64,000 nt of DNA from Begonia masoniana (lineage: Eukaryota; Streptophyta; Magnoliopsida; Cucurbitales; Begoniaceae), in assembly GCA_022432975.1 (NCBI GenBank), contig CM039508.1, forward strand, positions 27,332,788 to 27,396,787. Reading direction: 5' to 3'. The position numbers were made by a program, and so were the translations under genes. The notes under the pieces are model-generated. The model was not told where the DNA came from. It ran no database searches and saw nothing but the letters and a program-made list of their open reading frames with translations. Of the stretch, positions 11,795 to 23,006 are shown in pieces. Within the stretch, counting starts at the first letter, position 1. Every line of letters begins with the position of its first letter.

Positions 11795-13288
11795 CTGGTG
11801 TCAGAAAAGCAGCAAGCTTTCTCGTGAAACCACGGTGATGCACGAACCTTTGCTGAAGAAAACAGAAGAAAACAGGAGAAACAACTTTTGGAGATTTGTC
11901 TCAGTCGTCTGGAAGAGAGAACAGAGAAGAGGAGATGGAGAAAATGGAAGGTCTCACGTAGAAGAGAATTGAAGAGAAGACAATAGGTAGGTTTCTCAGC
12001 AAGTTAAGGACATTTGGCAGCCATCCATTGGCTTCCTCCCACCTACCTTAATTCCTACCTAGACTCCCCCTCCATTGGTTTCTAACTAAATGACTTGTTT
12101 TGATTACACTTAGGTTTAGTTTTCCACTAAACACACCAACAAATTTCACCAAAACATTTGTTATATTAAAATAAATCTAATCCCGATCGATAATTTGAGG
12201 GATAATTTCCCGGCCAAAAATGTCGGGTGTTACAACAATAAACCCTACCGTTCCATGATGCAGGCCCGAAGGCAAACGCACACACTCCACTACTTATCTG
12301 ATTCCTTCATGTGTGCTCGTAATTGCTCGCTCAGCTAGTCCAAATGCTTACTCGTCAACCTAACATATATTTAGAATTCACTTAGGCATCATAATTAAAT
12401 TCTAAAGGATTTTTTTTAATCTAATTCTAACCATAAACAACTAACTTATCAACAATTAAACTCAAATCCCGAATTTTTCTCATTTTCAATCGGCCATAAC
12501 TTACTCGTTTTTCATCGGATTTCAACGATCCAACCCATTCCGTAAACCTCTACATGTCTACTATCCAATGAATGAATTCAATTTACCAACCAAACAACAT
12601 GGCTGATCGAATTACATAAAAACAGAACCGGCGACCTAATGTACCAAAACCGTTTTTTCACCAATTTCCACCAATTCTCTAATCTAACTGCCTAAACAAT
12701 ATAAACCAACCTATCTAAGGTTTAAATCACCAAATGTAACAAGAAAAACTAACAAGGGAATGGAAAATTTGGAGCTCCATTTAGGGTTTCCTAAACTACC
12801 CTAAAACCTCATCAAAACACTCACACAACACAAAAAACTTTCACTAATAAGCATCCATAACAAAACCCATCAAATACTAACCTTAATCCTTGAAAAAACT
12901 TGAAGAAATGAAGAGAAAGAAGAAAAATTAGGGTTTTTAGCTCTTATTCCCTTCACCTTTCCCTCCTTTTAAAAATCAACTTTTTTTTATTCAAAAGTTA
13001 ACCACTAAACCTTTAAATTTTGTAAAGCAACCTCTCCATTCTCTTTTCTCTAGTCCAACGTTGAAGCATCCCATTTCACTTGTCTTCCCTTTATTTTCTT
13101 TACTTTTTCTTTATCTCTAACCAATAATACACTAAACCTCTTCCACTTTATGGCTCTCTCCCCAAATTCTCTTCCATCCTTCACACTCTAAATCGTACGC
13201 TTAGCATAACCCTAGAATGAACATTAAACTCTGATAACATACCCTAAAATAGGGCTACGTACGTTATAGGAAATTTTCGGGTGTTACA

Positions 13289-13589
13289 CTATGGCAGCAG
13301 TCCCTGCTAAAGGAGCTAGGTATCCTCTCTACCACAGCACCTCTCATACTGTGTGATAACTTGAGTGCAACATATCTTGCCTCAAATCCTCTGCTGTACT
13401 CAAAATCTAAACATGTGGAGATTGATTTTCACTTCGTCCGAGAAAATGTGCTCCAAAATAAGTTGTCATTAAAGTTCACTCTTTCGTCCAACCAACTGGC
13501 TGATGCTCTCACTAAACCTCTTCCACCAGACTCATTCAATCTCTTATTGTTCAAGATCTTCGGCTATCACCCTTGATCTTAAGGGGGGA
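13289..13589 (+). pseudogene. pol: Copia RNase H, 3' part, with polypurine tract
   Basis: This continues the RNase H domain interrupted at 7889. CDNLSATYLASNP and SKHVEIDFHFVRENV are the classic C-terminal Copia RNase H motifs, followed by LADALTKPLP. The frame ends at about 13576. The polypurine tract AAGGGGGGA lies at 13581-13589, immediately before the 3' LTR, and would prime plus-strand synthesis. This part was displaced 5.4 kb from its 5' half by the nested LTRs. Confidence 0.9.
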
Positions 13590-13830
13590 TATTAGACTAT
13601 TCATTTACGTTACTATTCATTTATAGTTTCGTTAGACTTAATATTTCTATTTTAGTTACTTTCTCTCATAGGTTTATACATTGTAAGAGGCTCTCTTTGG
13701 GAAATACAAATTTTGGTATAGAACATTATTTTCATCTGCCGCCATTCTCTCTTCTTCCTTCTCTTTCTCCTCTAGTTTTTCCTATCTATATGCGACAGCA
13801 CTCCAAAGCAGCAAGATCCATTTCTCAACA
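13590..13830 (+). repeat. 3' LTR of the Copia element
   Basis: A 241-bp LTR starting TATTAG (from TGTTAG) and ending CTCAACA. It directly follows the polypurine tract and is followed by the TSD CATCA at 13831-13835. It contains the same 'ttgtaagag.ctctctttgggaaatac' core as the 5' LTR. Confidence 0.95.
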
Positions 13831-13835
13831 CATCA

Positions 13836-15180
13836 CACCCCATATATAACTTAATTAGGTTGACTCTAGACCTTGTGGTACCAACACTTTGATGCAAAGG
13901 TGTCGAGGATAGACTGTAACTATCTTTGAAAAAGACTCAACATCATCGCACTCATCATAACACCAGGGGTGAAAACATTAAAATGCTTCCCAAGAACTAG
14001 CAAAGTGACTTTCTCTGCCTAGCGTTTTTCATGATCTACAATGGGGTCGCAATATCCAAGACCTAATGTCTCAGCTCCAACTCCAAATCTTGAATTTTGC
14101 ATCTTCAAACTATGTAGTTTATTCTTATTTACCTCCCTGCTCAAGTCCCCGAATACTCTTTCTCTTGTTGGGTATATAGGACACAAGGGAGACAATTGCC
14201 TCGTCCAGAGGACATTTAAAGAAAAACAATTTTATTTATTTATTTAGATTATTTATTTATTTATATATTATTAAAATATGAATAATATTAAATTATATAC
14301 AAAATCATAATAAAAATATCTATTATTATGGAAATGAATCATAGAATATACAAGTGATAACAACCCTAAAATTATGGGTAATATTATCGCATGATTATGC
14401 TTATCGTCTAGTTAACTCCAATAAACTTAATTAATTTCTTGATTAATTCTTATGACAATTAGCTATGCTTTGGAAATTAATGATTCTTAGATCTTCATAA
14501 GCATAAATTGGAGACAAATAATGTCACTTTAATAAATTAAACAATTTTCAGCTATAGATGCTTTCATTAAAATTTGAGGAATTTTCAAAATTAATATAAT
14601 TTTACCCAGTTACCTCTTTAGCAAGATTATCAAAATTAGCCTGCTAGAACATGTTAATTTATTTAAAATTATATAATATAAAGGGAATAATTTAGATAAC
14701 GTTCTATTAGTGCTTGTTTCCTTACGTGAATTTTGTAAATCAATTAACGTACTATTATAGTTATTCTTTGGAGTAATTTTGTAAATCAATTAACGTACTA
14801 TTATAGTTATTCTTTGGAGTAATGCTACATTTATTCTCTTACTTTACTCTTTTAAAATATTCGTTGACATGTCAAACAATGTGGTGCAATTAATTATAAT
14901 TAATGTAATAAATTATAAATAGTTAATTTATAACTTTATCAATCATTATTTGATATGTCAGCTAGTATTTTAATAAAGTAGATTAAGAAAGTAAACATAA
15001 CATTGTTCTTAGTTTTTATGTTAGCTTTTATGAAAAACGAAAAGAACAAAATAAACAACTTAATGTTAAAATATAATATATAACTAAATAGAAAAATTAC
15101 TAAATGAAGTCAATCTATAAACTTCAACGCTGTATATTGATGATCTTGAGAGAAACATGTCTCCGCCATCATAACTAGTC
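13836..15180. other. AT-rich intergenic DNA with a 46-bp tandem duplication
   Basis: No gene recognised. A 46-bp unit, 'ttttgtaaatcaattaacg...', is repeated head-to-tail without change at 14731-14822. The ORF at 14041-14247 has no recognisable domain. This is the downstream flank of the MADS-box gene and should contain its transcript end. Confidence 0.6.
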
Positions 15181-15218
15181 TTGCTTCAAAAAAAGCACAT
15201 AACTTTGAACGTTCATAT

Positions 15219-15845
15219 TCAAAGGTAGAGAGGAGAAAAGGAAGAGGAATCAACTACAGCAGAATTTATCTCACGGCCACCATTGATGCCTGGGGCAGCC
15301 TCCGTAGCATCTCTTCCTTTGAGTACAAACTTAACATTTTCATAGAGCCTCGCAAGAGACTCGTTCATTTGCTGCAGCTCTTCCGGTCCAAGCTCTTCGA
15401 TCGGAGCTTCCCACCATCCATGGCTTTTCCCATGCAAATCCTTCATCTTTTGCAGACGCTTTTCCCTCTCTTTCTCAGCCTCTAACTGGTTGATAAGCGC
15501 GTTGAACTGCTGGTTAAGCTCACCGATCCTTATTCTCCGTTTAGCCTCGAAGATGGGGTGGATAGAATCCGACGGCATCAGTGATTTTTGGTGCAGCACT
15601 TTTCCTGTAACAGACTCCAACGAGGGATGGGCAAACGAAAATACCTTACCGGCCGGAGAAAGGACGATGAGCGCCACTTCAGCTCCACAAAGGGTGGATA
15701 ATTCGCTGGCTTTTTTGTAGATTCCTGACCTCCTCTTGGTAAATGCGATTAGCCGATCGGCTTCATTTTCAATTAGCTTAATCTCTATCTTTTGTCGACC
15801 TCTTGTAAGCTTCGGTCGACCTTCTGGAGCTGCCATAGCCACCAT
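15219..15845 (-). CDS. Type I (M-alpha) MADS-box transcription factor, AGL62-like
   Basis: An intact, intronless 208-residue ORF. Residues about 15-74 form a MADS DNA-binding domain: GRQKIEIKLIENEADRL, FTKRRSGIYKKASELSTLCG, then 'EVALIVLSPAGKVFSFAHPS', the pattern of the plant AGL62/AGL61 M-alpha group. A charged heptad-like helix follows (about 100-135), then an Asp/Glu-rich segment with the WW motif (HGWWEAPIEEL) seen in this group. Such proteins act in the nucleus as dimers and several control endosperm or female gametophyte development; that role here is by family only. The first ATG has A at -3 and G at +4; a second in-frame ATG lies three codons later. No K domain, as expected for type I. 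No symbol is given because orthology cannot be judged by eye. Confidence 0.93.
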   Translation of the reverse strand: MVAMAAPEGRPKLTRGRQKIEIKLIENEADRLIAFTKRRSGIYKKASELSTLCGAEVALIVLSPAGKVFSFAHPSLESVTGKVLHQKSLMPSDSIHPIFEAKRRIRIGELNQQFNALINQLEAEKEREKRLQKMKDLHGKSHGWWEAPIEELGPEELQQMNESLARLYENVKFVLKGRDATEAAPGINGGREINSAVVDSSSFSPLYL

Positions 15846-15917
15846 GGTTCAAAGCTTCTTCGAAGCTCAAAAAAGAGATGAAAATGAAGGGTATTTTTTG
15901 AAGGGTTAGAGGGGTCT

Positions 15918-15926
15918 CATTTATAG
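15918..15926 (-). promoter_or_regulatory. Probable TATA box of the MADS-box gene
   Basis: CTATAAATG on the minus strand, about 75 bp upstream of the ATG at 15845. This spacing suits a TATA box with a short leader of about 45 nt. No other TATA-like motif is closer to the start. Confidence 0.55.
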
Positions 15927-15989
15927 AGAAGAGGAGGAAACCCTCAAACCCCAGTCCATGAGATAAGATCATATTCTCTGACATGTTTG

Positions 15990-17757
15990 ATCAAAACATG
16001 TTCTTAGATGGCAGATTAACTTTTTCAGTTTTACCAAACCATTTTCGCATTCTTTGTTCTGTACTTCAATCATTATACACAAGAAAATAGAGAGAGAAAG
16101 TCAACTAAACGTTGTATAAAGCTTAAAAAGAAGTGCACATTAAATTAAAGAGAGTAAAACTACATGTATTCATATGTGATAGTCATGCAATCAAACGTTA
16201 TAAAACAATAACCCATGATTCTCCTCATTTCAATCCAAAATAATACTCTTCAACTTTCGGTTTTAATGTTTAAGTTGTTTGAAAATCGTCCAAAAAATAT
16301 GGTGCGTCAACTTCTTCGGACATCTGGTTTAATTTTACTTCCATTATTGATCAATGATTTCTCAATTTGAGTTATAAATGTTTAAGTTGTACGGATATAT
16401 AACATTTTAGGAAACATGTAAAAATGTGAGAAACTGAAACATGTGAAAATGTGACAAACGGTAAGAGATGTTCTTTAACCTTCATTAATATCAAACTTAA
16501 CGGACCACATTTGAATTTATCATGTCAAATAACTAGAAGCCTACGCGATTTTTGGAATCTATTATTACCCAATCATTATGTATTTAATTTATGTCACGTA
16601 ATTCGTGGTGACTTTTTTTTTACAAATTTTAGAAACAAAATCAAATTTAATATTACATAACATGGTTTAAGACTTGATTGCTAGACCTTCACAATATGTT
16701 TAAACTCCTAAAGTAATGGAGCTAACATATAAATTGTGATTGTGAGTGTGTGACTGTCACAGAGAGAGCGAGAGAGAGAGAGAGTAATTTTGGGTCTTTG
16801 ACAGCCCTCAACAAGATTACAACATTAATAAGAGCAAATCTGAAACAGAGTACAAAATCTAAATCTCCTAAAGTTACCTTGAGAGGGGGGAAGAACATTA
16901 CTACAAAGAGCAAAAAAGAAGAAACTCAGGATCATTATTTCTTTTCCTTTCTCATGCTCTAAATTTAATTGGTGGCGACAACTACATTGAAATTTTAGAT
17001 TCTCTTGAACTTCTACTTAGCTTTTACCAATAAAGTGACAAAAGATTATTTGATCATGTCTAAGCTTGCAACAAATTCTCTCGAGCAATTCTACGTTTAC
17101 ACCGTATTTCTTGTGATAAAATATAATTCTTTTTGAGTTGCATTATATGAAAGATGTTCTTGGTTGACATAATAAAATTTTATTTTTCAAAACCATTTAT
17201 TCGTAATTTTTTTTATGAATTTGAATTTAAAGCCCTTATTTTTTATAAATCGATGAAGAACAAAAGTCAAACCGTCCAACTCTGATTATAAATTTGATTT
17301 GTCGCAGAAGATTATAAAACAATTTTATGAAAAGTTATAAAAAAATTTGTAATGGCTCTATCTAATATTGTGGAGTCTTAGTCTCCCTCATGCATTATTA
17401 TCCACTTGGCTACAAATCATACTCTGTTTCATTCATAGATTTTATCTCTAAACATATTTTATTAGATTAGATAAGAACTCTACTTATTAACCCTTCACTT
17501 CTACTATACCCACTGATGTGAGATTGTATAACTGTATTAGTATGAGTTGAGCCTCACAATTACTTGATCTTAGGTCATACTTTCCTTCACATGGAGATTG
17601 GACAATGTAAAGCACTGTAGTCGTTAGAGATAAATCACGTCTTTTTTATGTTAAAATAGAATTATGAATAATCAATGGTAATCTGATAATAGAGAGAGGA
17701 TTAGTTGTTTTAGGCAAATGACTTAACTCAATTATTTTTCCTTTTCCCAGTTGTGGA
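15990..17757. other. AT-rich intergenic DNA upstream of the MADS-box gene
   Basis: No gene recognised. A (GA)n microsatellite lies near 16760-16784. The ORFs at 16451-16660 and 16750-16962 show no domain. The stretch probably includes the distal promoter of the MADS-box gene. Confidence 0.55.
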
Positions 17758-18016
17758 TGTTGAAAAACCGAAATCGAAACGAAATTGGGAAAAACGAGAA
17801 AAAGATAGTGGACACGAAGATTTACGTGGAAAAACCCTAAACGGGAAAAAACCACGGGCAGATGAACAAATCTACTATGAAGATCGAAATACAACCGCAG
17901 GTTTTGTGACTCTAGTTTACATCAATTTATAGAGAAAACAAAACCCTAATGAGATTCCCAAAATGGGCCTAACCGGTCTGGCCCATATAGAATTCGGGTC
18001 AAACCAAATTTTAACA
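17758..18016 (-). repeat. LTR of the small Copia-like element (3' LTR in element sense)
   Basis: Plus strand TGTTGAAAAACCG to ATTTTAACA. On the minus strand it contains 'cccgtggttttttcccg' and 'ccacgtaaatcttcgtgtc', the usual end of plant Copia LTRs. Confidence 0.93.
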
Positions 18017-18661
18017 AATCTCCACCTTGACACGAATTCCATATAAGAGATCTAACGGGCTACTCGGCCCAACCCAAAACGAATCCAGAACACTGAACTC
18101 TGATAATCTCCACCTTCGAAATTCCGGTGTAAGGAAACAAATCTTCAAAAATATTAAAAATATAATCTTCTGCCACAAAGGCCCCAGATGGGCCACCTTA
18201 GCAACTAATGCTAAACAGGTTTAAATCATTTAAGCCATAATGATAACATCTTCAAATCGTCATCCAAATCTTTCCTCAAATCTCAACCTCCCAACAAAAT
18301 CGATATTTTTGCACCCCAAAAATATCACAAAAACTTGTTCCTGTTTTGTCCCTGAAGAAACAAAGAAGACGAACAAAATAGTAAGGCTGAACTGAGTGAG
18401 GGCGGCTTTCCTCTCTTCACTGGTCGGCAACAAGAACAGTGACTAACCCTTTCAAAAAATCAGAATAAATTCCACAAAATATTCTGAACCAACAAAATCG
18501 CCCACCAAACCGATATTGTCAAATCACTTAATCAGCCAAAGAATTCCAATATCAGAATTTCTAACAATATATCCACCCGATGATTACTCCGAAAATAACA
18601 GTAAATTATATCTCAACCTCCAGAAAATTTCAGAACCTCGGATATTTCACAAACAAGAATT

Positions 18662-19117
18662 TCAGAATATACTCCAAAAATAACAGATTTCCCCAGTACC
18701 CAAATAGTCAATATGCAAAAATCCGAAAACTGTGAAAAATACCAAAAATTGAACAAGCTCAATGCTGCTCGGATCGGTTCTTAACGGAGATGGCAACACT
18801 GCTTGGTTGCTGACAGAACGACGGCGGCTAGGGCTCGGAGACGGAGGCGCGGAGGCGCGGCGGCGTTCTGCGGTTGGGGCTCGGAGCAGATCGGCAGCGA
18901 AAGACAGCTTTCCTTCGCGGCGGCTGGGTTTCTCGCACTCGTCGGCGTTGAGTTGTGCGAACGACGGCGGCGAGTTTCTGAACGGTGGTGCGGCGACTGG
19001 GCTTCGTGTGGGTGCTGCGGCTCGGGCAGACAGAGACGCTGGTCTTCTCTGTCGAAGGAGAACAGAGCAAAAATTGCTCTTCCTTTTTTTTTTTTTTTTT
19101 TGATTATGCTTCCTCAA
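18662..19117 (-). other. GC-rich internal segment with a 151-residue ORF, possible captured host sequence
   Basis: The middle of the element (18760-19078) is strikingly GC-rich and open in several frames. The longest ORF is on the element sense strand and is rich in Arg, Ser, Pro and Ala with a Lys-rich start. I recognise no domain. Multi-frame openness suggests composition rather than coding. It could be a piece of a host 5' exon picked up by the element, but this is not shown. Confidence 0.35.
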
Positions 19118-19288
19118 GCAGAATAGATAGAATAGACAAAGAAATAAAATTTCTTTTCTTTTCTATTTTCTTTTTCCTTCGGATTTCAATTTCAATTACC
19201 GAAATTGAAAATCTGAAAAACGTTCGATACTTTCGAAAAATCAAAAAATTGATTTCCGGAAAAACTTTCAACTTGCTCTGATACCAAT

Positions 19289-19547
19289 TGTTGAAAAACC
19301 GAAATCGAAACGAAATTGGAAAAAACGAGAAAAAGATAGTGGACACGAAGATTTACGTGGAAAAACCCTAAACGGGAAAAAACCACGGGCAGATGAACAA
19401 ATCTACTATGAAGATCGAAATACAACCGCAGGTTTTGTGACTCTAGTTTACATCAATTTATAAAGAAAACAAAACCCTAATGAGATTCCCAAAATGGGCC
19501 TAACCGGTCTGGCCCATATAGAATTCGGGTCAAACCAAATTCTAACA
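19289..19547 (-). repeat. LTR of the small Copia-like element (5' LTR in element sense)
   Basis: Same length as its partner at 17758-18016 and nearly identical to it. Adjacent to the tRNA-iMet primer site (19275-19286) and followed by the TSD GTGGA. Confidence 0.93.
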
Positions 19548-21046
19548 GTGGAAAAGAAAGACGACACAGAATGAGTAGATCCCACCAAACACAATGGCTG
19601 ACTTATAACACAAATCCTTCGTTGGTCAAGACAAAAAACGAATGACATATTACAACAATCACTATCCAAAATGGGTCCGCGATGGAACGAGAAACGACTC
19701 GGCCCAAAAGGGCATCCAACTATACAACCCTTAACGATAGAGAATTAATAAAGTGGATGAAGTCTTAAAAGAAAGTAAATGATAATAACAGTTAGGGCCC
19801 ACTACGTTGGGCTACAATTGAGGTCCTGTAGTGACATCTAGATAGCAAAACTGCACAAGTCCAAATATATATTATGGTTAATATCAAACATTCACAAGAT
19901 TCTTATTTGCTTGTGTTTGACATTAAATAGGTGTCCAAGCTAAATCATTCGAGGAAGCTTGCAAGGGACAACAATATACTCATAGAACTACCTAAACAAG
20001 TTTTTATGAAGGTTTTCTTAAAATTCGCGATCTCTGCAAAATATATTTTCTTCTCTGTGCCTGATGACATTAAGTTGATTTTTTATTATTGGAATATCCA
20101 TGTGTAAGGTTGATCTTTTATGTAGCTGGATTTAACTATCTTAATAGAAGTTTTCTGTTGGAATTATGCTACTATTCTGAAAAAGTTTTTTATCTGGATT
20201 GTAATGTTTGCATTTAATAACAATAATGTTTAGAAAGAGGCTAACAATGAATCAGATCAACCATACTCATTGACTGCGGCTGATTGTGGAAAAGGAGGAA
20301 GATTGCTACAAAGTTTTGAGAGTTGTTTATTAATTATGGTCTAGAGTTACTAGAAAGCTGAAGGTATACATTTCTCATCCCAAGTTTAATGAGTATCATG
20401 CAAATCATTGCCTACTGCTTCTAAAACAACATTTTCCTCCTTTTGATTTTTTTTTTAATGATCTCCAGCTATTATTATCTATAGACATTGTTGACATGTG
20501 AATGAGGGATTCATCTCGAAGTTCAAATTCAAACGAAGTACATGCACTTGCAAGCAAAGTTTGGATTTGCGACGCCTTGGACATTCAAGGAGGGTGATTG
20601 TAGTCACTCTTCGTTTTCTCTTCATGGTTGAGTGAACCTCTTAGCTACCAAGATAGACCTACTTTTGTCGTCATAATTGATAATATCAAGGTTTGCTCTC
20701 ATACGAAAGTTACATCATCATTCTAATAATTTTTAGCGTGAATCATCAAAGAATATCCTTAAAAAGTTTTCCACTGTGAAATTTTTTTAATTTGAAGCAT
20801 TCTCATTATCTTTACCTTGTTAGTGACTGAAAATTTTATATTTCATTGTCTTTAATGTTTCTCCATTTTCAAAACTACAATTAGATTTTTTCTCTATTTG
20901 TCACAGTAGGCATAATTTTCTTTCAGATTCATTAAATTTATTCGAAATAAGAGTATATATTATATGCTATCCTCGAGTGTGTCTTATGTTTTCACTTCTA
21001 ATTTCCAATTATATGTTTACACAAGGTATTTTGTTAGTGCTTGCAG

Positions 21047-21116
21047 TCGAATTCTTGGACCGGAAGGAACACCTAATGGACTAGAGAATCGAAGAAATCT
21101 GACTCGTGTTGTCTTT
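21047..21116 (+). other. Isolated exon-like segment
   Basis: A 70-nt segment open in one frame (includes RILGPEGTPNGLENRR) is preceded by TTGCAG and followed by GTAAGT, both good plant splice-site matches, and by T-rich flanks on either side. No protein family recognised and no partner exons found, so it may be a remnant of a decayed gene. Confidence 0.3.
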
Positions 21117-22911
21117 GTAAGTTATTTTTTTTACTGTAAATTTTTCATTTTTTATAGCACTTTAGTATATTTTTTTTTTTCACCTTCATGTTAAATTTTA
21201 ATAATTAGAAAGTGTTTGATGCACTTGTCATTGTTCTTAAAAAATTTGACGTGCATGTGTCTTACACGTACCAAAAACTAGTAGATTTTAAAAGAAGGGA
21301 CATTGCTATCAAATACGTCAAATATTTTATTAATGCATTTAATTGCTTCATTCTTGTTAAAAATTTTACAATTTGGTATTCATTTTTATTTATTTTGATA
21401 AATTAATGGTACAAACCGAAAACTTATCTATTTGTTTATTTTATGAAATTCTAGTTAGTTTATAAGAAGCTTTTATTGATTTTTCTCCACCGAACTCCCC
21501 TTCTTACTTGTTAGATAACATATACTTGTATTAGTGCATTATTTTCACAACATCCAAGTTGGATTGCTCCTTTTTTACCTCTCTTTTCTCTCCAACTCTT
21601 GGACTCTCTCTATACATAATTTTTATATATTATAATTGTATAATATAAATATTATATATATAATTTATTCCCGTAGATTTGCCAAGAATCCAAACACCGT
21701 AAAATTTGCTATTTATAAATAAATAAAATTTTGATAAAGTTTGCATTTATCGAGATCAAATTATTTTGTAGTCGAGTATAATTTGTGAATGAGTTTTTAT
21801 CTCATACAAAAAATGTTTGGTTAAGTAGTCAAATTGAAAAAAGTGGGACTTACTATGTGACTAAAAATTCAAAATTGTGTTAAATAAATTTAAGTTACCT
21901 CGAACTAAAGTTGCGGTGACACTTGGATTTCTGACGAATCAAGATTAAAATTTATTTATGAGTGATTGCAAAAAACAAAAGACATATTAAAAAAAAATTC
22001 TTTTATTTATTTTTTCTTACTTTTTGTGAACTTAGTCCATCTATATATAAAATGTGATTAACAAAAAAGAAAATTTGATACAGACAAATGTTATTTATTA
22101 TGCTAATCAACTTGTGTTTACTAATTATGTTTTTTTCATTTTTTACTATTGATGTTCCACAAGTGCCCTTTCAAAGTCCTAGAGAGGAATGCATCTTGGG
22201 TTGAACAATAGTGCGGCTTGGCACGTATATTGGGTCATTGGGATTTCATTGTTATCATTTCTTTCACACAAGAAAGATTAATTGAATCATAAAAAATTTG
22301 GAGCGCAATCTTTAATTAGGTCTATTTTTTTGTTGGCTATCAATTAGAAAATTTTATGATTTGCTTTATTAACTAATAAAACGAAGTATATAGAATCCAT
22401 CTCGATGAAACTCAATTTGGAATGTATGGATTTGATAATTACCATTTGTGTTATTATCTTTTATTTACAAATAGCTGTGCTCTAAACATGATAAATTAAT
22501 ATGATGAATATGTTGACTATTTGGTTTAAAAAACATAAAAAAAAAATTATGAAAAAAAGATATCGCAGTGATTGCGCTACGAGAACCTTCAACTCACAAT
22601 AAATAATTGCGATTTTCTAATCTTAATTCTACTATTTGTTCGGTAGGAAAATATGAGGAAAATGGTATTCACTGCATCATTTGCAACCATATAGCATCCA
22701 AATATATTATAGAGTTTTTCAAGTTAAGCATAAGGGAAAAAACAAACCCAAGTTTAGAAGATTTATTAAACAATTTGAAACTATTAGGCATGGGCTCCAA
22801 AAAAGTATTTAGCATATTTCGCATTTTTCACAATCTTATATCAAAAAGCATTTTTTATAACTATTGTAGTTGACATCTCAAGCTTTCTAGAATGGGTCGT
22901 TCATAAAATTA

Positions 22912-23006
22912 TCATATGCTATTCATGAGGCTCGAAACAAAGAGCTTCGTTTCTATAAAAAAATATGCTATGTCATAAGGCTCGAAACAAAGAGCTTTGT
23001 TTCTAT
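22912..23006. repeat. Short direct duplication carrying a dyad
   Basis: The block 'aggctcgaaacaaagagctt.gtttctat' occurs twice, about 55 bp apart. In the second copy GAAACAAAG and CTTTGTTTC form a perfect 9-bp dyad around AG. Confidence 0.7.

Larger units (their letters stand above)
9611..12234 (-). mobile_element. Solo LTR D (Gypsy), minus strand, nested in LTR E
   Basis: A 2624-bp sequence starts TGTGACAGCCC and ends GGGTGTTACA, with a perfect 5-bp duplication ACAAT on both sides (9606-9610, 12235-12239). Its reverse complement begins TGTAACACCCGACA, almost as LTR B does at 49107. There is no internal domain, so it is a solo LTR. It sits inside LTR E, which sits inside the Copia element, so it is the youngest of the three layers. 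ORFs in it, such as 9802-10326 minus, carry no known domain. Confidence 0.95.
8933..12297 (-). other. Intron-like module of LTR E (donor mutated, split by LTR D)
   Basis: On the minus strand the acceptor GTAG|GTAACG is at 8933-8936 and the 'ttgctaagcattaggctta' branch-like block is at 8955-8977. The donor position at 12297 reads CAG|ATAAGT, so the GT has become AT. The two 15-nt pairing blocks are at plus-strand 8932-8946 and 12250-12264. All 15 positions can pair, four of them as G-U. LTR D was inserted into this module. Confidence 0.6.
7890..13288 (-). mobile_element. Solo LTR E (Tekay-like Gypsy), minus strand, split by LTR D
   Basis: It begins TGTAACACCC on the plus strand at 7890 and ends GGTGTTACA at 13288, with flanking CTATA/CTATG (a TSD with one change). 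The plus-strand left end (7890-8100) is the reverse complement of the right end of LTR A (30700-30968), and the right end (12240-13288) matches the reverse complement of the start of LTR A. It is therefore the same family in minus orientation. Without LTR D it is about 2.77 kb. No internal domain remains, so it is a solo LTR left by LTR-LTR recombination. Confidence 0.93.
3684..13830 (+). mobile_element. Complete but inactive Copia LTR retrotransposon (with nested insertions)
   Basis: Two matching LTRs (3684-3916 and 13590-13830) enclose Copia domains in the order gag, protease, integrase, reverse transcriptase, RNase H. A perfect 5-bp target-site duplication CATCA flanks the whole structure (3679-3683 and 13831-13835), so these are the true ends. 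Without the nested LTRs at 7890-13288 the element is about 4.7 kb, normal for an autonomous plant Copia. The coding region carries several frameshifts and stops, so it cannot move by itself. Short LTRs and the tRNA-iMet PBS would fit an Ale/Retrofit-like lineage, but that placement is only a guess. Confidence 0.95.
17758..19547 (-). mobile_element. Young non-autonomous Copia-like element (TRIM/LARD type)
   Basis: It is 1790 bp long with two LTRs of 259 bp each, differing at only about four sites by eye. The flanking duplication GTGGA is perfect (17753-17757, 19548-19552). Minus orientation is set by the PBS TGGTATCAGAGC read on the minus strand at 19275-19286, two bases inside the LTR, and by the polypurine-like AAGGTGGAGATT next to the other LTR at 18017-18028. 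The internal 1.27 kb has no gag or pol. It holds a GC-rich stretch (about 18760-19078). The near-identical LTRs indicate a recent insertion mobilised in trans. Confidence 0.93.

Noticed and set aside
15490..15720. Plus-strand ORF of 76 codons
   Set aside because: Antisense shadow of the MADS-box coding region.
22607..22873. 88-codon ORF as a possible gene
   Set aside because: No recognisable domain, no promoter or splice context; AT-rich DNA gives such frames by chance.
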